A stretch of DNA of 32,958 nucleotides from Verrucomicrobiota bacterium (lineage in GTDB: Bacteria > Verrucomicrobiota > Verrucomicrobiia > JABWAM01 > JAHFSZ01). The stretch spans positions 7,549 through 40,506 of the forward strand of contig JAHFSZ010000006.1 of assembly GCA_023265515.1 (NCBI GenBank). The letters are read 5' to 3'. A program made the translations under genes and the position numbers. This document shows positions 1 through 8,373 of this stretch, one piece after another. The stretch's first letter is position 1. The number at the start of each line of letters is the position of its first letter. The notes under the pieces were generated by a model. It was not told the origin of the DNA. It saw nothing but the letters and a program-made list of their open reading frames with translations, and searched no databases.

Positions 1-1059
1 ATGGGCCGCGAGATCGTTCGAGAGTTGCTCTCGTCTCCCGGAGTGCATGTCACCGTCGCGGACACCCGCACTGACTTCTACGATCAGCATCCGCCAACAT
101 GGGTGAAGAAATACCATCGCCGTCTCGCCTGGAAAAAAGTCGATTTGCTTCGCGAGCCTGCGAAATTGGTCCGGTTCTTGCGCGGACATCTGGCGATGGT
201 CAATGCCACCACCCATCATCTCAATCTTCCCGCCATGAAGGCCGCCTTGCGCGCGCGCGTCCATTACCTCGACCTCGGCGGTTTGTTTCACTACACCCGC
301 AAACAACTCAGGCTGCATCGTGCGTTCGAGCGAAAGAAGCGGCTGGCCATTCTGGGCATCGGCTGCGCGCCGGGACTGTCCAATCTGCTCGCCGTCCATG
401 CCGCCGAGGGGATGGAGAGGATTAACTCGATCGAGATCAGGGTGGGCGCACGGAGTCTTGCCCATCGAAAAATGCCGAGGGGCGTCGTCGAGGTTCCCTA
501 TGCGATCGGGACCATCCGGGAGGAATTGACGCTGAAGCCATGGGTCTTCGCGCGGGGCCGTTACCACGCCATGCCGGCGCGCACGGGGAAGGAAAAATTT
601 CCATTTCCAAAACCCATCGGTGATCAAACTGTCTTTTACACGCTTCACTCCGAGGTCGCCACGCTGCCGGCAAGCTTCCGAAGCAAGGGCGTCCGGCAGG
701 TGAGCTTCAAGATCGGCTTCGAAGAGCCGCTGATCCGGGCCTTGCTTCGCCCCGGCAAGAAAACAAAGTTCGTGATGCCAACACACGTGAAGGATATGGA
801 GATCACCTGCGCACGGGTCCACGGCTGGAAAAACGGCCGGAAAGCCCGGGTGATGGCCTACGCCATGATCCGTTCGCGCGCGGGGGTGAGTGCTGGGACG
901 ATCGACACCGCGATCCCGCCGGCGATTGTCGCCTCGATGCTGCCTGACATCAAAAAGGCCGGCGTTTTCGCCCCGGAACAGGCCGTGCCTGTCGGCCGGT
1001 TCCTCCGCGGGGCCCGGTCCAGGGGCATTCGCATTCGCCGCGTTGGAGGGAATCGATGA
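1..1059 (+). CDS. Saccharopine dehydrogenase-like NAD(P)-binding oxidoreductase, 5'-truncated by window edge
   Basis: ORF opens at base 1 within what looks like the end of a Rossmann N-terminus (MGREIVRELLSSPGVHVTVADT; the preceding GxGxx motif would lie upstream). Downstream text (YLDLGG, LGIGCAPGLSNLLA) resembles the saccharopine dehydrogenase family. Confidence 0.75.
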   Translation: MGREIVRELLSSPGVHVTVADTRTDFYDQHPPTWVKKYHRRLAWKKVDLLREPAKLVRFLRGHLAMVNATTHHLNLPAMKAALRARVHYLDLGGLFHYTRKQLRLHRAFERKKRLAILGIGCAPGLSNLLAVHAAEGMERINSIEIRVGARSLAHRKMPRGVVEVPYAIGTIREELTLKPWVFARGRYHAMPARTGKEKFPFPKPIGDQTVFYTLHSEVATLPASFRSKGVRQVSFKIGFEEPLIRALLRPGKKTKFVMPTHVKDMEITCARVHGWKNGRKARVMAYAMIRSRAGVSAGTIDTAIPPAIVASMLPDIKKAGVFAPEQAVPVGRFLRGARSRGIRIRRVGGNR

Positions 1060-1069
1060 AGCTAGGGTT

Positions 1070-1720
1070 TTAAACTGGCGGACAGTACGGCTCCACGAAC
1101 ACCGGCACCTTCAACATTTTTTTCAGAACCCGCCGGTTTCCCGGGGTCGCCGCGGCGTGGGTGCCGTCATGGTCATTGAGAATGACGGCGAGCACTTTGA
1201 GGCCGGTGGAGCGTGCTGCTTCCACCGTGAGGAGGGTGTGATTGAGCGTGCCGAGGCCCGCGCGGGCAATGACCAGCAGGGGCAACCGGAGTGATTCGGC
1301 AAGGTCGCGGACCGACATCGACCAGGTGAGGGGGGTGAGCAGACCGCCGGCCCCTTCGACGAGGACCATGTCGTATTGTCTCTGGAGTTTTCGCAAAGTG
1401 CCGCGAATCCTGGCAAGGGGAATGCTGGGTTTCAATCTCTGCGCGACCGGAGCAAGCGGTTTGTGAAACCAGCAAGGGTTGATTGTGCCGAGCGGAATTC
1501 TTTTTTTGGCCAGCTTCCAGTAGGTCACGGCGTCCGCGCGCCCGCAACGGCCGCATGCGACGGGCTTGATCGCAACGGCGCGAAGCCCGGAGTCTTGAAG
1601 TCTCCGGACCAGATGGGCGGTGATGAATGTTTTGCCCATGTGCGTGTCAGTACCTGTTATGAACAGTCCTTTGATTCTCCTTCGGAGAATCAATTTTGCG
1701 AGCCCAGCCGATGCTTTCAT
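1070..1720 (-). CDS. bioD: Dethiobiotin synthetase
   Basis: GLFITGTDTHMGKTFITAHLVRRL P-loop, AIKPVACG, VLVEGAGGLLTPL motifs; adjacent to bioA and bioF. Confidence 0.93.
   Translation of the reverse strand: MKASAGLAKLILRRRIKGLFITGTDTHMGKTFITAHLVRRLQDSGLRAVAIKPVACGRCGRADAVTYWKLAKKRIPLGTINPCWFHKPLAPVAQRLKPSIPLARIRGTLRKLQRQYDMVLVEGAGGLLTPLTWSMSVRDLAESLRLPLLVIARAGLGTLNHTLLTVEAARSTGLKVLAVILNDHDGTHAAATPGNRRVLKKMLKVPVFVEPYCPPV
1671..1693. repeat. Perfect hairpin TTGATTCTCC-TTC-GGAGAATCAA (10-bp stem, 3-nt loop)
   Basis: Read directly; falls in the first codons of bioD on the minus strand. Confidence 0.9.
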
Positions 1721-1738
1721 GATTGATCCTGCTTCCGG

Positions 1739-1801
1739 AGCACTTCAGCGCCGGTCATTCTCATTGGCACGGGCGAGTTTCCTCTCCAGCGCTGAAGTGC
1801 T
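1739..1801. repeat. Perfect 13-bp inverted repeat AGCACTTCAGCGC / GCGCTGAAGTGCT, 37-bp spacer
   Basis: Arms at 1739-1751 and 1789-1801; spans the 3' end and stop of bioA. Confidence 0.9.
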
Positions 1802-3184
1802 AAGCGAGATTGCGTCGTAGATGACTCTGCATATCCGTTCAATCTGCCTGGGTGTTACACAGTACGGCGGCATCAACACGATGACATCGCCGATGGGGCG
1901 GGTGAGAACGCCCTTCTTTTTGGCGAGGTGGCAAACTTTTGCCCCCATTCGCTCCTGCCACGGATACGGCCCGCGAGTTTTCCAGTTCTTCACCAGCTCG
2001 ATGCCTGCGACCAGCCCTTTTTGCCGGATGTCGCCGACATGCGGGAGATTCCAGAGGGGTTCCAAGCAGCGTGCCAGGACTCTTTCCAACCGCCGGATGC
2101 GATCGAAGGTGCCTTCGCGCTCGAAGATTTCCAGATTGGCCAGGGCCGCCGCGCAACCCAGCGGGTTTCCCGTGTAGCTGTGGCCGTGAAAAAACGTTTT
2201 CAGTTCGTGGAACTCTCCGAGGAACGCCTGGAACACCCGCTCGGTCGTGAGTGTTGCGGCAAGCGGCATCGTTCCGCCCGTCAAACCCTTCGCCAGACAC
2301 AGCAAGTCCGGTGTGACGCGCTCCTGGGCGCAGGCGAACATGGTCCCAGTCCGGCCGAAAGCTGTCATCACCTCATCCAGGATGAGAAGCGTGTTCGTCC
2401 TTCGGGCGGTGCGGGCGATCCTAGCCAGGTAACCCGGTGGATGAACGACCATGCCGGCGACGCCCTGGACCGCCGGCTCGACCACGAACGCGGCGTATTT
2501 TCTGGATTTCAATTTTTTCTCAGCCAGGGCAACGCATTCCCAGTTGCAGCGGCGCGCGAGCATCGCGTTTTCGCGGGCAGGCTTTGCGCGGTTGAACGGG
2601 CACCGATAGCAGGACGGCGCCATGACCTGATCGGACTTCACCAACAGCGGTTTGAATTTCCCGTCGAACAGGGGAACATGGCTGAGGCTGACGGCGCCGA
2701 GCGTGTCGCCATGATACGAGCCTTCGAGCGCGAGAAAACGGCGGCGCGGCTTTTCTTTTTTTTGCTGCAGCCAGTATTGGAAGCTCATTTTGAGCGCAAC
2801 CTCGAGCGCCGTCGAGCCGTCGTCAGAGTAAAAGACGCGATTCAGCGGCCGGGGGAGTTTGCGCGTGAGGCGGACGAGTTTTTCCGCCAGTAGCGAGGCC
2901 GGCTCATTGCCCTGGCCAAGGTAGGAACTGTGCGAAAGCTTGCGCAGCTGTTTTTCGATCGCGCGGCGGATGCGTGGATGGCCGTGGCCGTGGGTGTTGG
3001 TCCAGATCGAGGAGTTGGCATCCAGGTAACGGCGGCCTCGCACGTCGAACACGTGCGGTCCCTTTGCGCGGGTCAGGATGATCGGATCCGATTTGATCCA
3101 TTCGCTCATCTGCGTGAACGGGTGCCAGGTATATTTCTTGTCGAGCTTGGCCAACTGGCGATATTTCTGATTCATGTTGCTCAA
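1745..3184 (-). CDS. bioA: Adenosylmethionine-8-amino-7-oxononanoate aminotransferase (start TTG 3184 or ATG 3175)
   Basis: Class III PLP aminotransferase: YTWHPFTQMSEW, FYSDDGSTALEVALKMSFQYW, LLILDEVMTAFGRTGTMFAC, LAKGLTGGTMPLAAT, HGHSYTGNPLGCAAALANL. Confidence 0.95.
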   Translation of the reverse strand: MSNMNQKYRQLAKLDKKYTWHPFTQMSEWIKSDPIILTRAKGPHVFDVRGRRYLDANSSIWTNTHGHGHPRIRRAIEKQLRKLSHSSYLGQGNEPASLLAEKLVRLTRKLPRPLNRVFYSDDGSTALEVALKMSFQYWLQQKKEKPRRRFLALEGSYHGDTLGAVSLSHVPLFDGKFKPLLVKSDQVMAPSCYRCPFNRAKPARENAMLARRCNWECVALAEKKLKSRKYAAFVVEPAVQGVAGMVVHPPGYLARIARTARRTNTLLILDEVMTAFGRTGTMFACAQERVTPDLLCLAKGLTGGTMPLAATLTTERVFQAFLGEFHELKTFFHGHSYTGNPLGCAAALANLEIFEREGTFDRIRRLERVLARCLEPLWNLPHVGDIRQKGLVAGIELVKNWKTRGPYPWQERMGAKVCHLAKKKGVLTRPIGDVIVLMPPYCVTPRQIERICRVIYDAISLSTSALERKLARANENDRR

Positions 3185-4323
3185 ATCTTCTTCAGTTGAT
3201 CTGCAAGCTCTTCGAGTTGTTTCTTGGAATGTGCCGCCGAGATCGAAACTCTGAGTCTGGCCTTCCCCCTCGACACCGTTGGAAAGCGGATGGCCGGGAC
3301 GAAGAAACCCGCCTCCCAGAGTTTGCGTGACACATCGACGGCACGGGCCTCGTCGCCGATTTCAACCGGAATGATCGGCGAGACGGGATCGCGGCCAAGC
3401 CGCTTGCAAAATAACGCGATGTTGTCCCAAAGTCGTTTGCGGAGTGACGGCGAGCCGTGGATTTTTTTCAATGCGGCGGTTGCCACCGCACAAGTCGCCG
3501 GCGGCAGGCCGGTGGAAAAAATGAAACTGCGGGCGTGATTGATGAGGAAGTCCACCAACGCCCGGCTCCCGCTGATCGTGCCGCCCGCGCTGCCGAGCGC
3601 CTTGCCGAGAGTGCTCATGGTGATTTCGACCTCGTTTTCCACGCCAAACTGTTCGGCAAGACCGCGGCCATTTTTTCCGAAAACGCCCGTGGCATGCGCC
3701 TCGTCGATCATCAGCCACGCGCGATATTTGTTCTTAAGCTCGGCGATTCGATCGAGCGGGGCGATGTCGCCATCCATCGAGAAGACGGTTTCGGTGACGA
3801 CCAGAATATTTGAATTCGGATCCTTGCTGCGGTTGGCCCACGCGAGATGCTCTTCGAGCTTTTTCAAGTTAAGATGTGGATAGACGCGGATCGTGGCGCC
3901 GGACTGGCGGGACGCATCAATGATGCAGGCGTGGCAGAGCTTGTCGACGATCACGGTATCACCGGGGCCGAGGAGCGAAGGGATCGTGCCCATGGCGGCG
4001 GCGTAACCGCTGTTGAATACCAGCGCCGCCTCCGTTTGTTTGAAACGGGCCAGCTCCAGCTCCAGATGGGAACAGGGACCAAGGTTGCCGGAGATCAGGC
4101 GGGAGGCGCCGGCCCCGGTCCCGAACTTGCGAATCGCGGCCGCCGCGGCTTTCTTCAGTTCGGGATCGGCGGCGAGGCCGAGGTAGTCGTTGGAGGAAAA
4201 GTTGTGAAGCCTGCGTCCGGAGACGGTAACAACGGGCCCCTGGGCGGATTCCACCTTCCGAAGCCTGCGGTAAAGGTTTTGCCTTTTCGCTTCGGCCAAT
4301 TTGTGTTCGAGGAATTTTTTCAT
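3181..4323 (-). CDS. bioF: 8-amino-7-oxononanoate synthase
   Basis: MKKFLEHKLAEAKRQNLYRRLR...NFSSNDYLGLAADPELKKA, GTGAGASRLISGNL, DEAHATGVFGKNGRG, TLGKALGSAGGTISG. Track ORF runs to 4530, but homologous sequence starts at ATG 4323. Confidence 0.94.
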   Translation of the reverse strand: MKKFLEHKLAEAKRQNLYRRLRKVESAQGPVVTVSGRRLHNFSSNDYLGLAADPELKKAAAAAIRKFGTGAGASRLISGNLGPCSHLELELARFKQTEAALVFNSGYAAAMGTIPSLLGPGDTVIVDKLCHACIIDASRQSGATIRVYPHLNLKKLEEHLAWANRSKDPNSNILVVTETVFSMDGDIAPLDRIAELKNKYRAWLMIDEAHATGVFGKNGRGLAEQFGVENEVEITMSTLGKALGSAGGTISGSRALVDFLINHARSFIFSTGLPPATCAVATAALKKIHGSPSLRKRLWDNIALFCKRLGRDPVSPIIPVEIGDEARAVDVSRKLWEAGFFVPAIRFPTVSRGKARLRVSISAAHSKKQLEELADQLKKI

Positions 4324-4324
4324 C

Positions 4325-5047
4325 CTAGTGTTGGGGAAGAATGCGGCTGTCGAGGGCGAAGACCTGTCCGGAAACATGGTCCATCGATAAGAGGTGGAGG
4401 ATGAACTGCGCGACTTCCGCTGCGGTCGAAGGGGAGCCCAGAGTGTTTTCCGACTCGAACTGCCGGAGCGTTTCCGGGTCCATCCGGCGCACCATCGGCG
4501 AGCCGGGCAGGAAACCGGGCAGGACGACATTGGCCTGGATATTGCGCCTGCCGTATTCGCGCGCGATGCTTTGCGCCAGCCCGATCAATCCCGATTTCGC
4601 GGCGGCGTAACCCGTCTGGCCCGCGCGGCCGCTGCGTCCCGCGTGCGAGCCGACAAAAACAACATGCCCGCGCCGCTGGGAAACGAAGACCGGCAGGAAA
4701 CGGCGGGCCACGAGAAACGCGCTGCGCAGATTCAGATCGACGACCTCATCCCATTCTTGCGGCGAGGTTTGGGGGAGCAACGCATCGCGCGTCGCGCCGA
4801 TGCAATGAACGACAGCCGACACGTGAAGGTTGCTTGTGGCGAGTTTGTCGGCAAAGGCGTCAAGCGCGGCGGCATCGAGGACGTCAAACTGGAAGCGGAG
4901 GTCGCCATCGGGCAGGCGGCGAAAACCACAGGCGGCAACGGTGGGGAACGACCTGGACTGGCGGGCCTCGCGAACGACGGCGCTTCCAAGAGTTCCCGAT
5001 GCGCCGAAGACCAGCAAAGTGTCGGAAGCTGGGTTGTTAACCTCCAT
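4325..5047 (-). CDS. Short-chain dehydrogenase/reductase (FabG-like) coupled to bioF
   Basis: LLVFGASGTLGSAVV cofactor motif, NLRSAFLVARRFLP, YAAAKSGLIGLAQSIAREYGRRNIQANVVLPGF (YxxxK). TAG stop is 1 nt from the bioF ATG. Confidence 0.88.
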   Translation of the reverse strand: MEVNNPASDTLLVFGASGTLGSAVVREARQSRSFPTVAACGFRRLPDGDLRFQFDVLDAAALDAFADKLATSNLHVSAVVHCIGATRDALLPQTSPQEWDEVVDLNLRSAFLVARRFLPVFVSQRRGHVVFVGSHAGRSGRAGQTGYAAAKSGLIGLAQSIAREYGRRNIQANVVLPGFLPGSPMVRRMDPETLRQFESENTLGSPSTAAEVAQFILHLLSMDHVSGQVFALDSRILPQH

Positions 5048-5111
5048 GCATGGGATAGTTAACAATTTCCTAGCGACATTTCACCAACAATCTTAACAGG
5101 CGCATCGCGTG

Positions 5112-5771
5112 CTAAATGGATCTGGCCTTAGTCTCGAAGACAATTCCGTCCGAGTCGACGTGGTGAAAGACACCCGCTTGCTCGGAGATCTGCTTGAGCA
5201 GATCGTTAAGCGTCGCATCCTCGGCATTGAGCGTGATTTTCTTCTGGCCGGCGGAAGCGGGAACCAGGTTGACAAAGTTGACAGCCTCACCTTCCGGAAC
5301 CTGGCGGCGGGTTTCCTCACGCAGAAAGGAGATTGCCGCGTCGAGAGGCATCTCCTTCCAATCGATGCGCTTGAACCGGACATCCTCGAGCGCCTTGCGA
5401 ACGGCCTTTTCCTTTTCTGGATCGTAGTGCCGGGCTTCATGGATCATCTGCAGGAAAACCTTGGTCGGCTCGTCGTCGGGATTCTTCTCGAGGTAGGAAA
5501 GGAAAAGGTGTTCGGCCTGATTGTAACTTCCCGACCAGAAGAGCTGGCGAGCGGCGACAAAGTCAGGATCCTCGACGCTCGGCGTGTCGACGGGTTTCTT
5601 CGGCAGTTTGGGCACTTCGAAGTTTTTGGAGTCGCCTCCCTTGCCAAACGGGGACTCTTTTTTCGAGCCCTCGCCGCCGCCGGTCGCGGACTGCGCCTGT
5701 GAGGCCCCCGCTGCCAGCGCGGCCAGCGCGACAGCCAACGCAAGGCTCATCAGCTTCTGGGGATGTTTCAT
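5112..5771 (-). CDS. Secreted protein with STN/secretin-N-like C-terminal region
   Basis: Signal peptide MKHPQKLMSLALAVALAALAAGASQAQ; C-terminal KKITLNAEDATLNDLLKQISEQAGVFHHVDSDGIVFE resembles an STN fold. Track start 5828 is probably too early. Confidence 0.6.
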   Translation of the reverse strand: MKHPQKLMSLALAVALAALAAGASQAQSATGGGEGSKKESPFGKGGDSKNFEVPKLPKKPVDTPSVEDPDFVAARQLFWSGSYNQAEHLFLSYLEKNPDDEPTKVFLQMIHEARHYDPEKEKAVRKALEDVRFKRIDWKEMPLDAAISFLREETRRQVPEGEAVNFVNLVPASAGQKKITLNAEDATLNDLLKQISEQAGVFHHVDSDGIVFETKARSI

Positions 5772-5775
5772 GACC

Positions 5776-7053
5776 TTATTTTTTGACGATCCTTCCTGCC
5801 ACCATAACAAAAGACGGCGAATCCGCAAATGCTATGATGCTTTTGAAGGGGTCGGCGCCTCGGTGGGGTATCGCGATCCAATCGGCCCAATGAGGCCAGT
5901 TTTCGCGTTCTCCCAGCGCGATGGCACCGTTTTCAGTGGCCATCTGAACCACGCTCTTGGCCGGAATCTTCGGGAATTTTTGAGCCAGTTTTCTCATTTC
6001 TGAAAACATGTTCATGTTCCGGTTGCTGGCCAAGCTATCCGTCCCCAAGCAAAGATTGACGCCGAGCGCACGAAGGTCATTCAACCGGAAAGGGGGGTGG
6101 TGAAAAAAGGCGTGCGAACGCGGGCAGTGAGCGATCGAAAAATGCCCCCGATGGGTCTTGAGCGACCGCAGATCCTGATCCGATAAGCAGTTCATGTGGG
6201 CCAGGATCGCCGGCGCCCGCGAATGCATTTTCCGGTGCGCGGGTGACGGCGTGTTCGGAGTCACGGGGCGCCGGGGCGGGCGGGCCGCTCGGCATGACTC
6301 GAGAAGGCACTGAAAAGGCGTTTTGTTTCCGCAGTTGGACATGTCGCTGCCGATGTTTCTGACCCAATCAAACAGGGGCCCCGAAGCGTTGTGGAACATG
6401 TCCCATTCATCTCGCGATTCGGCGACGTGCGTGGTCCAGGGCAGGCGGTGATTATCGCAGAAGGTGACGGCCTTTTGGAAAAGTCCCGGTGTCACGGAAT
6501 AAGGGGCATGTGGCGAGAGTGAAAGCCGCCTGTGGGCCGAGCGCGCCGCAAGATTTTTTTTCCACTCACCTGCGGTTGACTGGCCGGCACGGCCCAAGTC
6601 GAGTAGTTCAACAAACCACCAAATCCCAGGTGTGTCTTTGAGGTTCAGGGATGAGATGAGGTGCGGGACGCAGGTGATGTTGGCGATCGTGGTGGTTCCA
6701 GATTCGAGGCATTGGAGCATTCCGCGCTGGATCGAAGTTTTGTAATCGGCATCGGACCACGAGCGTTTTTTTTCGACGATGCGCGACACCCACTCGGTGA
6801 AACCGCCGGCAGCCGGAACCCCACCCTTCATCAAAGTATAATCGAGGTGGCAGTGCGCATTGACCAGACCGGGCATGAGGATCCGGTTTTTGAGCGGGAT
6901 GACTTTCGCGTTTTTCGGGATTGAAAGCCGGCTTTGGGCGCCCGTCCCGAGCGTCCGTTCACCGCAGATCGCGACAAAGCCGTGGGGGATGACCTTCAGT
7001 CTGCGGTCGATCACCACGGGCGCGAGCAAGAGGATCAGATTTTCGGACTTCAT
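5776..7053 (-). CDS. Metal-dependent amidohydrolase (chlorohydrolase/deaminase type; possible aminodeoxyfutalosine deaminase)
   Basis: MPGLVNAHCHLDYTLMKGG (HxH metal motif), HVAESRDEWDMF, AHCPRSHAFF, LGTDSLASNRNMNMFSEMR. Start ATG 7053 preferred over 7281. Substrate guess rests only on the nearby mqnD-like gene. Confidence 0.8.
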   Translation of the reverse strand: MKSENLILLLAPVVIDRRLKVIPHGFVAICGERTLGTGAQSRLSIPKNAKVIPLKNRILMPGLVNAHCHLDYTLMKGGVPAAGGFTEWVSRIVEKKRSWSDADYKTSIQRGMLQCLESGTTTIANITCVPHLISSLNLKDTPGIWWFVELLDLGRAGQSTAGEWKKNLAARSAHRRLSLSPHAPYSVTPGLFQKAVTFCDNHRLPWTTHVAESRDEWDMFHNASGPLFDWVRNIGSDMSNCGNKTPFQCLLESCRAARPPRRPVTPNTPSPAHRKMHSRAPAILAHMNCLSDQDLRSLKTHRGHFSIAHCPRSHAFFHHPPFRLNDLRALGVNLCLGTDSLASNRNMNMFSEMRKLAQKFPKIPAKSVVQMATENGAIALGERENWPHWADWIAIPHRGADPFKSIIAFADSPSFVMVAGRIVKK

Positions 7054-7061
7054 CCTGGTTT

Positions 7062-7092
7062 TACGCTGTACGCTGTACGCCGTACGCTGTAC
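7062..7092. repeat. Heptameric tandem repeat: TACGCTG TACGCTG TACGCCG TACGCTG TACC
   Basis: Read directly; lies in the 48-nt intergenic gap between divergent starts at 7053(-) and 7102(+). Confidence 0.93.
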
Positions 7093-7101
7093 CAGAAAGA
7101 A

Positions 7102-7668
7102 ATGTCCGGAATGTCCATCATCTTTTGCGGCGTGGCGATCTGGAACGTGATTTTCCTGATCGTGACGATCGCCACGGCCTACCTCGGTCGCGCCGCCGAC
7201 CCGGGGGCGTGGTGGCATTTCACAGCCGGCGTGTTTACCGGGATCTTCACGATGTTCACGCATTGCCTGGTCATCATTCACATGGCCGGATCCAGCAAAG
7301 GGATCAAGGAAGCGATTGGAGCGTACGGCCTGTCGGACGATCCGGAGACGGGATTCCAGAGGCGGGTCCGGCGCAACCGCGCGAAAATCTCCCCCTACGC
7401 TTACCTCGGCTGTCTTTTAATCATGAGCGTTGTCTTTCTCGGCGGCTGGCATCATGCGAAGCTGATCCGCCACGAGGGTTACCACTTCGGCCTGTCGTTT
7501 GAGTGGCATCGCTGGGCAGCGTGGTTCGCGGTCGCCTTCAATCTGTATGGCTTTTGGAAGGAGTATCAGGTCGTCCAGGACAACACGCGAATCATCCAGG
7601 AGCTGAACGGCTTGCTGAAGGAAAAGGGGTTGGTTGACAAGTTTGAATTCATCCCCGTCAAAAAGTGA
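7102..7668 (+). CDS. Polytopic membrane protein of unknown function
   Basis: MSGMSIIFCGVAIWNVIFLIVTIATAYLG and further hydrophobic segments; GGWHHAKLIRHEGYH His-rich stretch. Upstream extension to 6934 is antisense to the amidohydrolase 5' end and passes through the repeat. Confidence 0.75.
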   Translation: MSGMSIIFCGVAIWNVIFLIVTIATAYLGRAADPGAWWHFTAGVFTGIFTMFTHCLVIIHMAGSSKGIKEAIGAYGLSDDPETGFQRRVRRNRAKISPYAYLGCLLIMSVVFLGGWHHAKLIRHEGYHFGLSFEWHRWAAWFAVAFNLYGFWKEYQVVQDNTRIIQELNGLLKEKGLVDKFEFIPVKK

Positions 7669-7672
7669 CTCG

Positions 7673-7771
7673 ATGAAGGTGGTCCGCGATTCCGACCTGG
7701 AGGAGGCCGTGCGTATTCTTGAAAAGGGCGGAATTTCTGATAAGCAGGAGGAAAACGGAGGTTCAACTTGA
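7673..7771 (+). CDS. Small ORF, 32 aa: MKVVRDSDLEEAVRILEKGGISDKQEENGGST
   Basis: ATG 4 nt after the upstream stop; its TGA overlaps the TTG start of the downstream CDS; no stops. Below the track length cutoff. Confidence 0.5.
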   Translation: MKVVRDSDLEEAVRILEKGGISDKQEENGGST

Positions 7772-8364
7772 CCTGGAAGACCAAACTGCAAATCTTTGTC
7801 ATTCTGTTGATGGTCGCCGGCTATCTGGCCGGATACGTTAACTACCGCAGACCGCATACGGCGTGGGCGAAACAGGCGCAGCCCGGGGTTCCCGAGCCCA
7901 GGGCGGATGGCGTGGCGAAAATCCTTTTCAAGCCGATGGAGTTCGTCGCCAAGCTGGCCAAGGACACGCCAGTCGATGTCAACGCGTGGGTTGACCGGTA
8001 CGACAAGACGGCGAATCCGGATGGGCCGGCGATGAGCGAGGAGGAGCTTTCCCAGCGATTCATCGAGGCGCACAAGGAGGCGAACATCCGGAAGATCCGG
8101 CAGCTTTTTTACAACAACTATCTCCCGGACGACGACATCCGCCAGATCGGGCGCCTGTTTGATTACGGCATCGCCAGGGTGATGTTCACCGACCTGCCGC
8201 CGGGGACCACCGCCCACTCGAATTTTGAGGGTGAAATGGCGGTGACGCGGATGATGATCGTCTACTACATCACTTCGCCGACGATGCTGCCGAGCCAGGG
8301 CCGCTTCTACGTTGGTAAGAAGGACGAGCGATACTTCCTGATGATCCGCTGGGCCAAGGGATAG
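7768..8364 (+). CDS. Membrane-anchored protein of unknown function, TTG start
   Basis: N-terminal TM helix (LQIFVILLMVAGYLAGYVNY); GGAGG Shine-Dalgarno at 7757-7761 sits 6 nt before the TTG. Confidence 0.78.
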   Translation: MTWKTKLQIFVILLMVAGYLAGYVNYRRPHTAWAKQAQPGVPEPRADGVAKILFKPMEFVAKLAKDTPVDVNAWVDRYDKTANPDGPAMSEEELSQRFIEAHKEANIRKIRQLFYNNYLPDDDIRQIGRLFDYGIARVMFTDLPPGTTAHSNFEGEMAVTRMMIVYYITSPTMLPSQGRFYVGKKDERYFLMIRWAKG

Positions 8365-8373
8365 CGCGCGAAG

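Noticed and set aside
1928-2893. 321-aa plus-strand ORF antisense to bioA
   Set aside because: bioA on the minus strand has all family motifs; the antisense frame has none.
3175-3184. TTG start of bioA overlapping the bioF TGA as certain translational coupling
   Set aside because: An ATG lies 9 nt downstream in frame and no strong SD distinguishes the two, so coupling is only possible.
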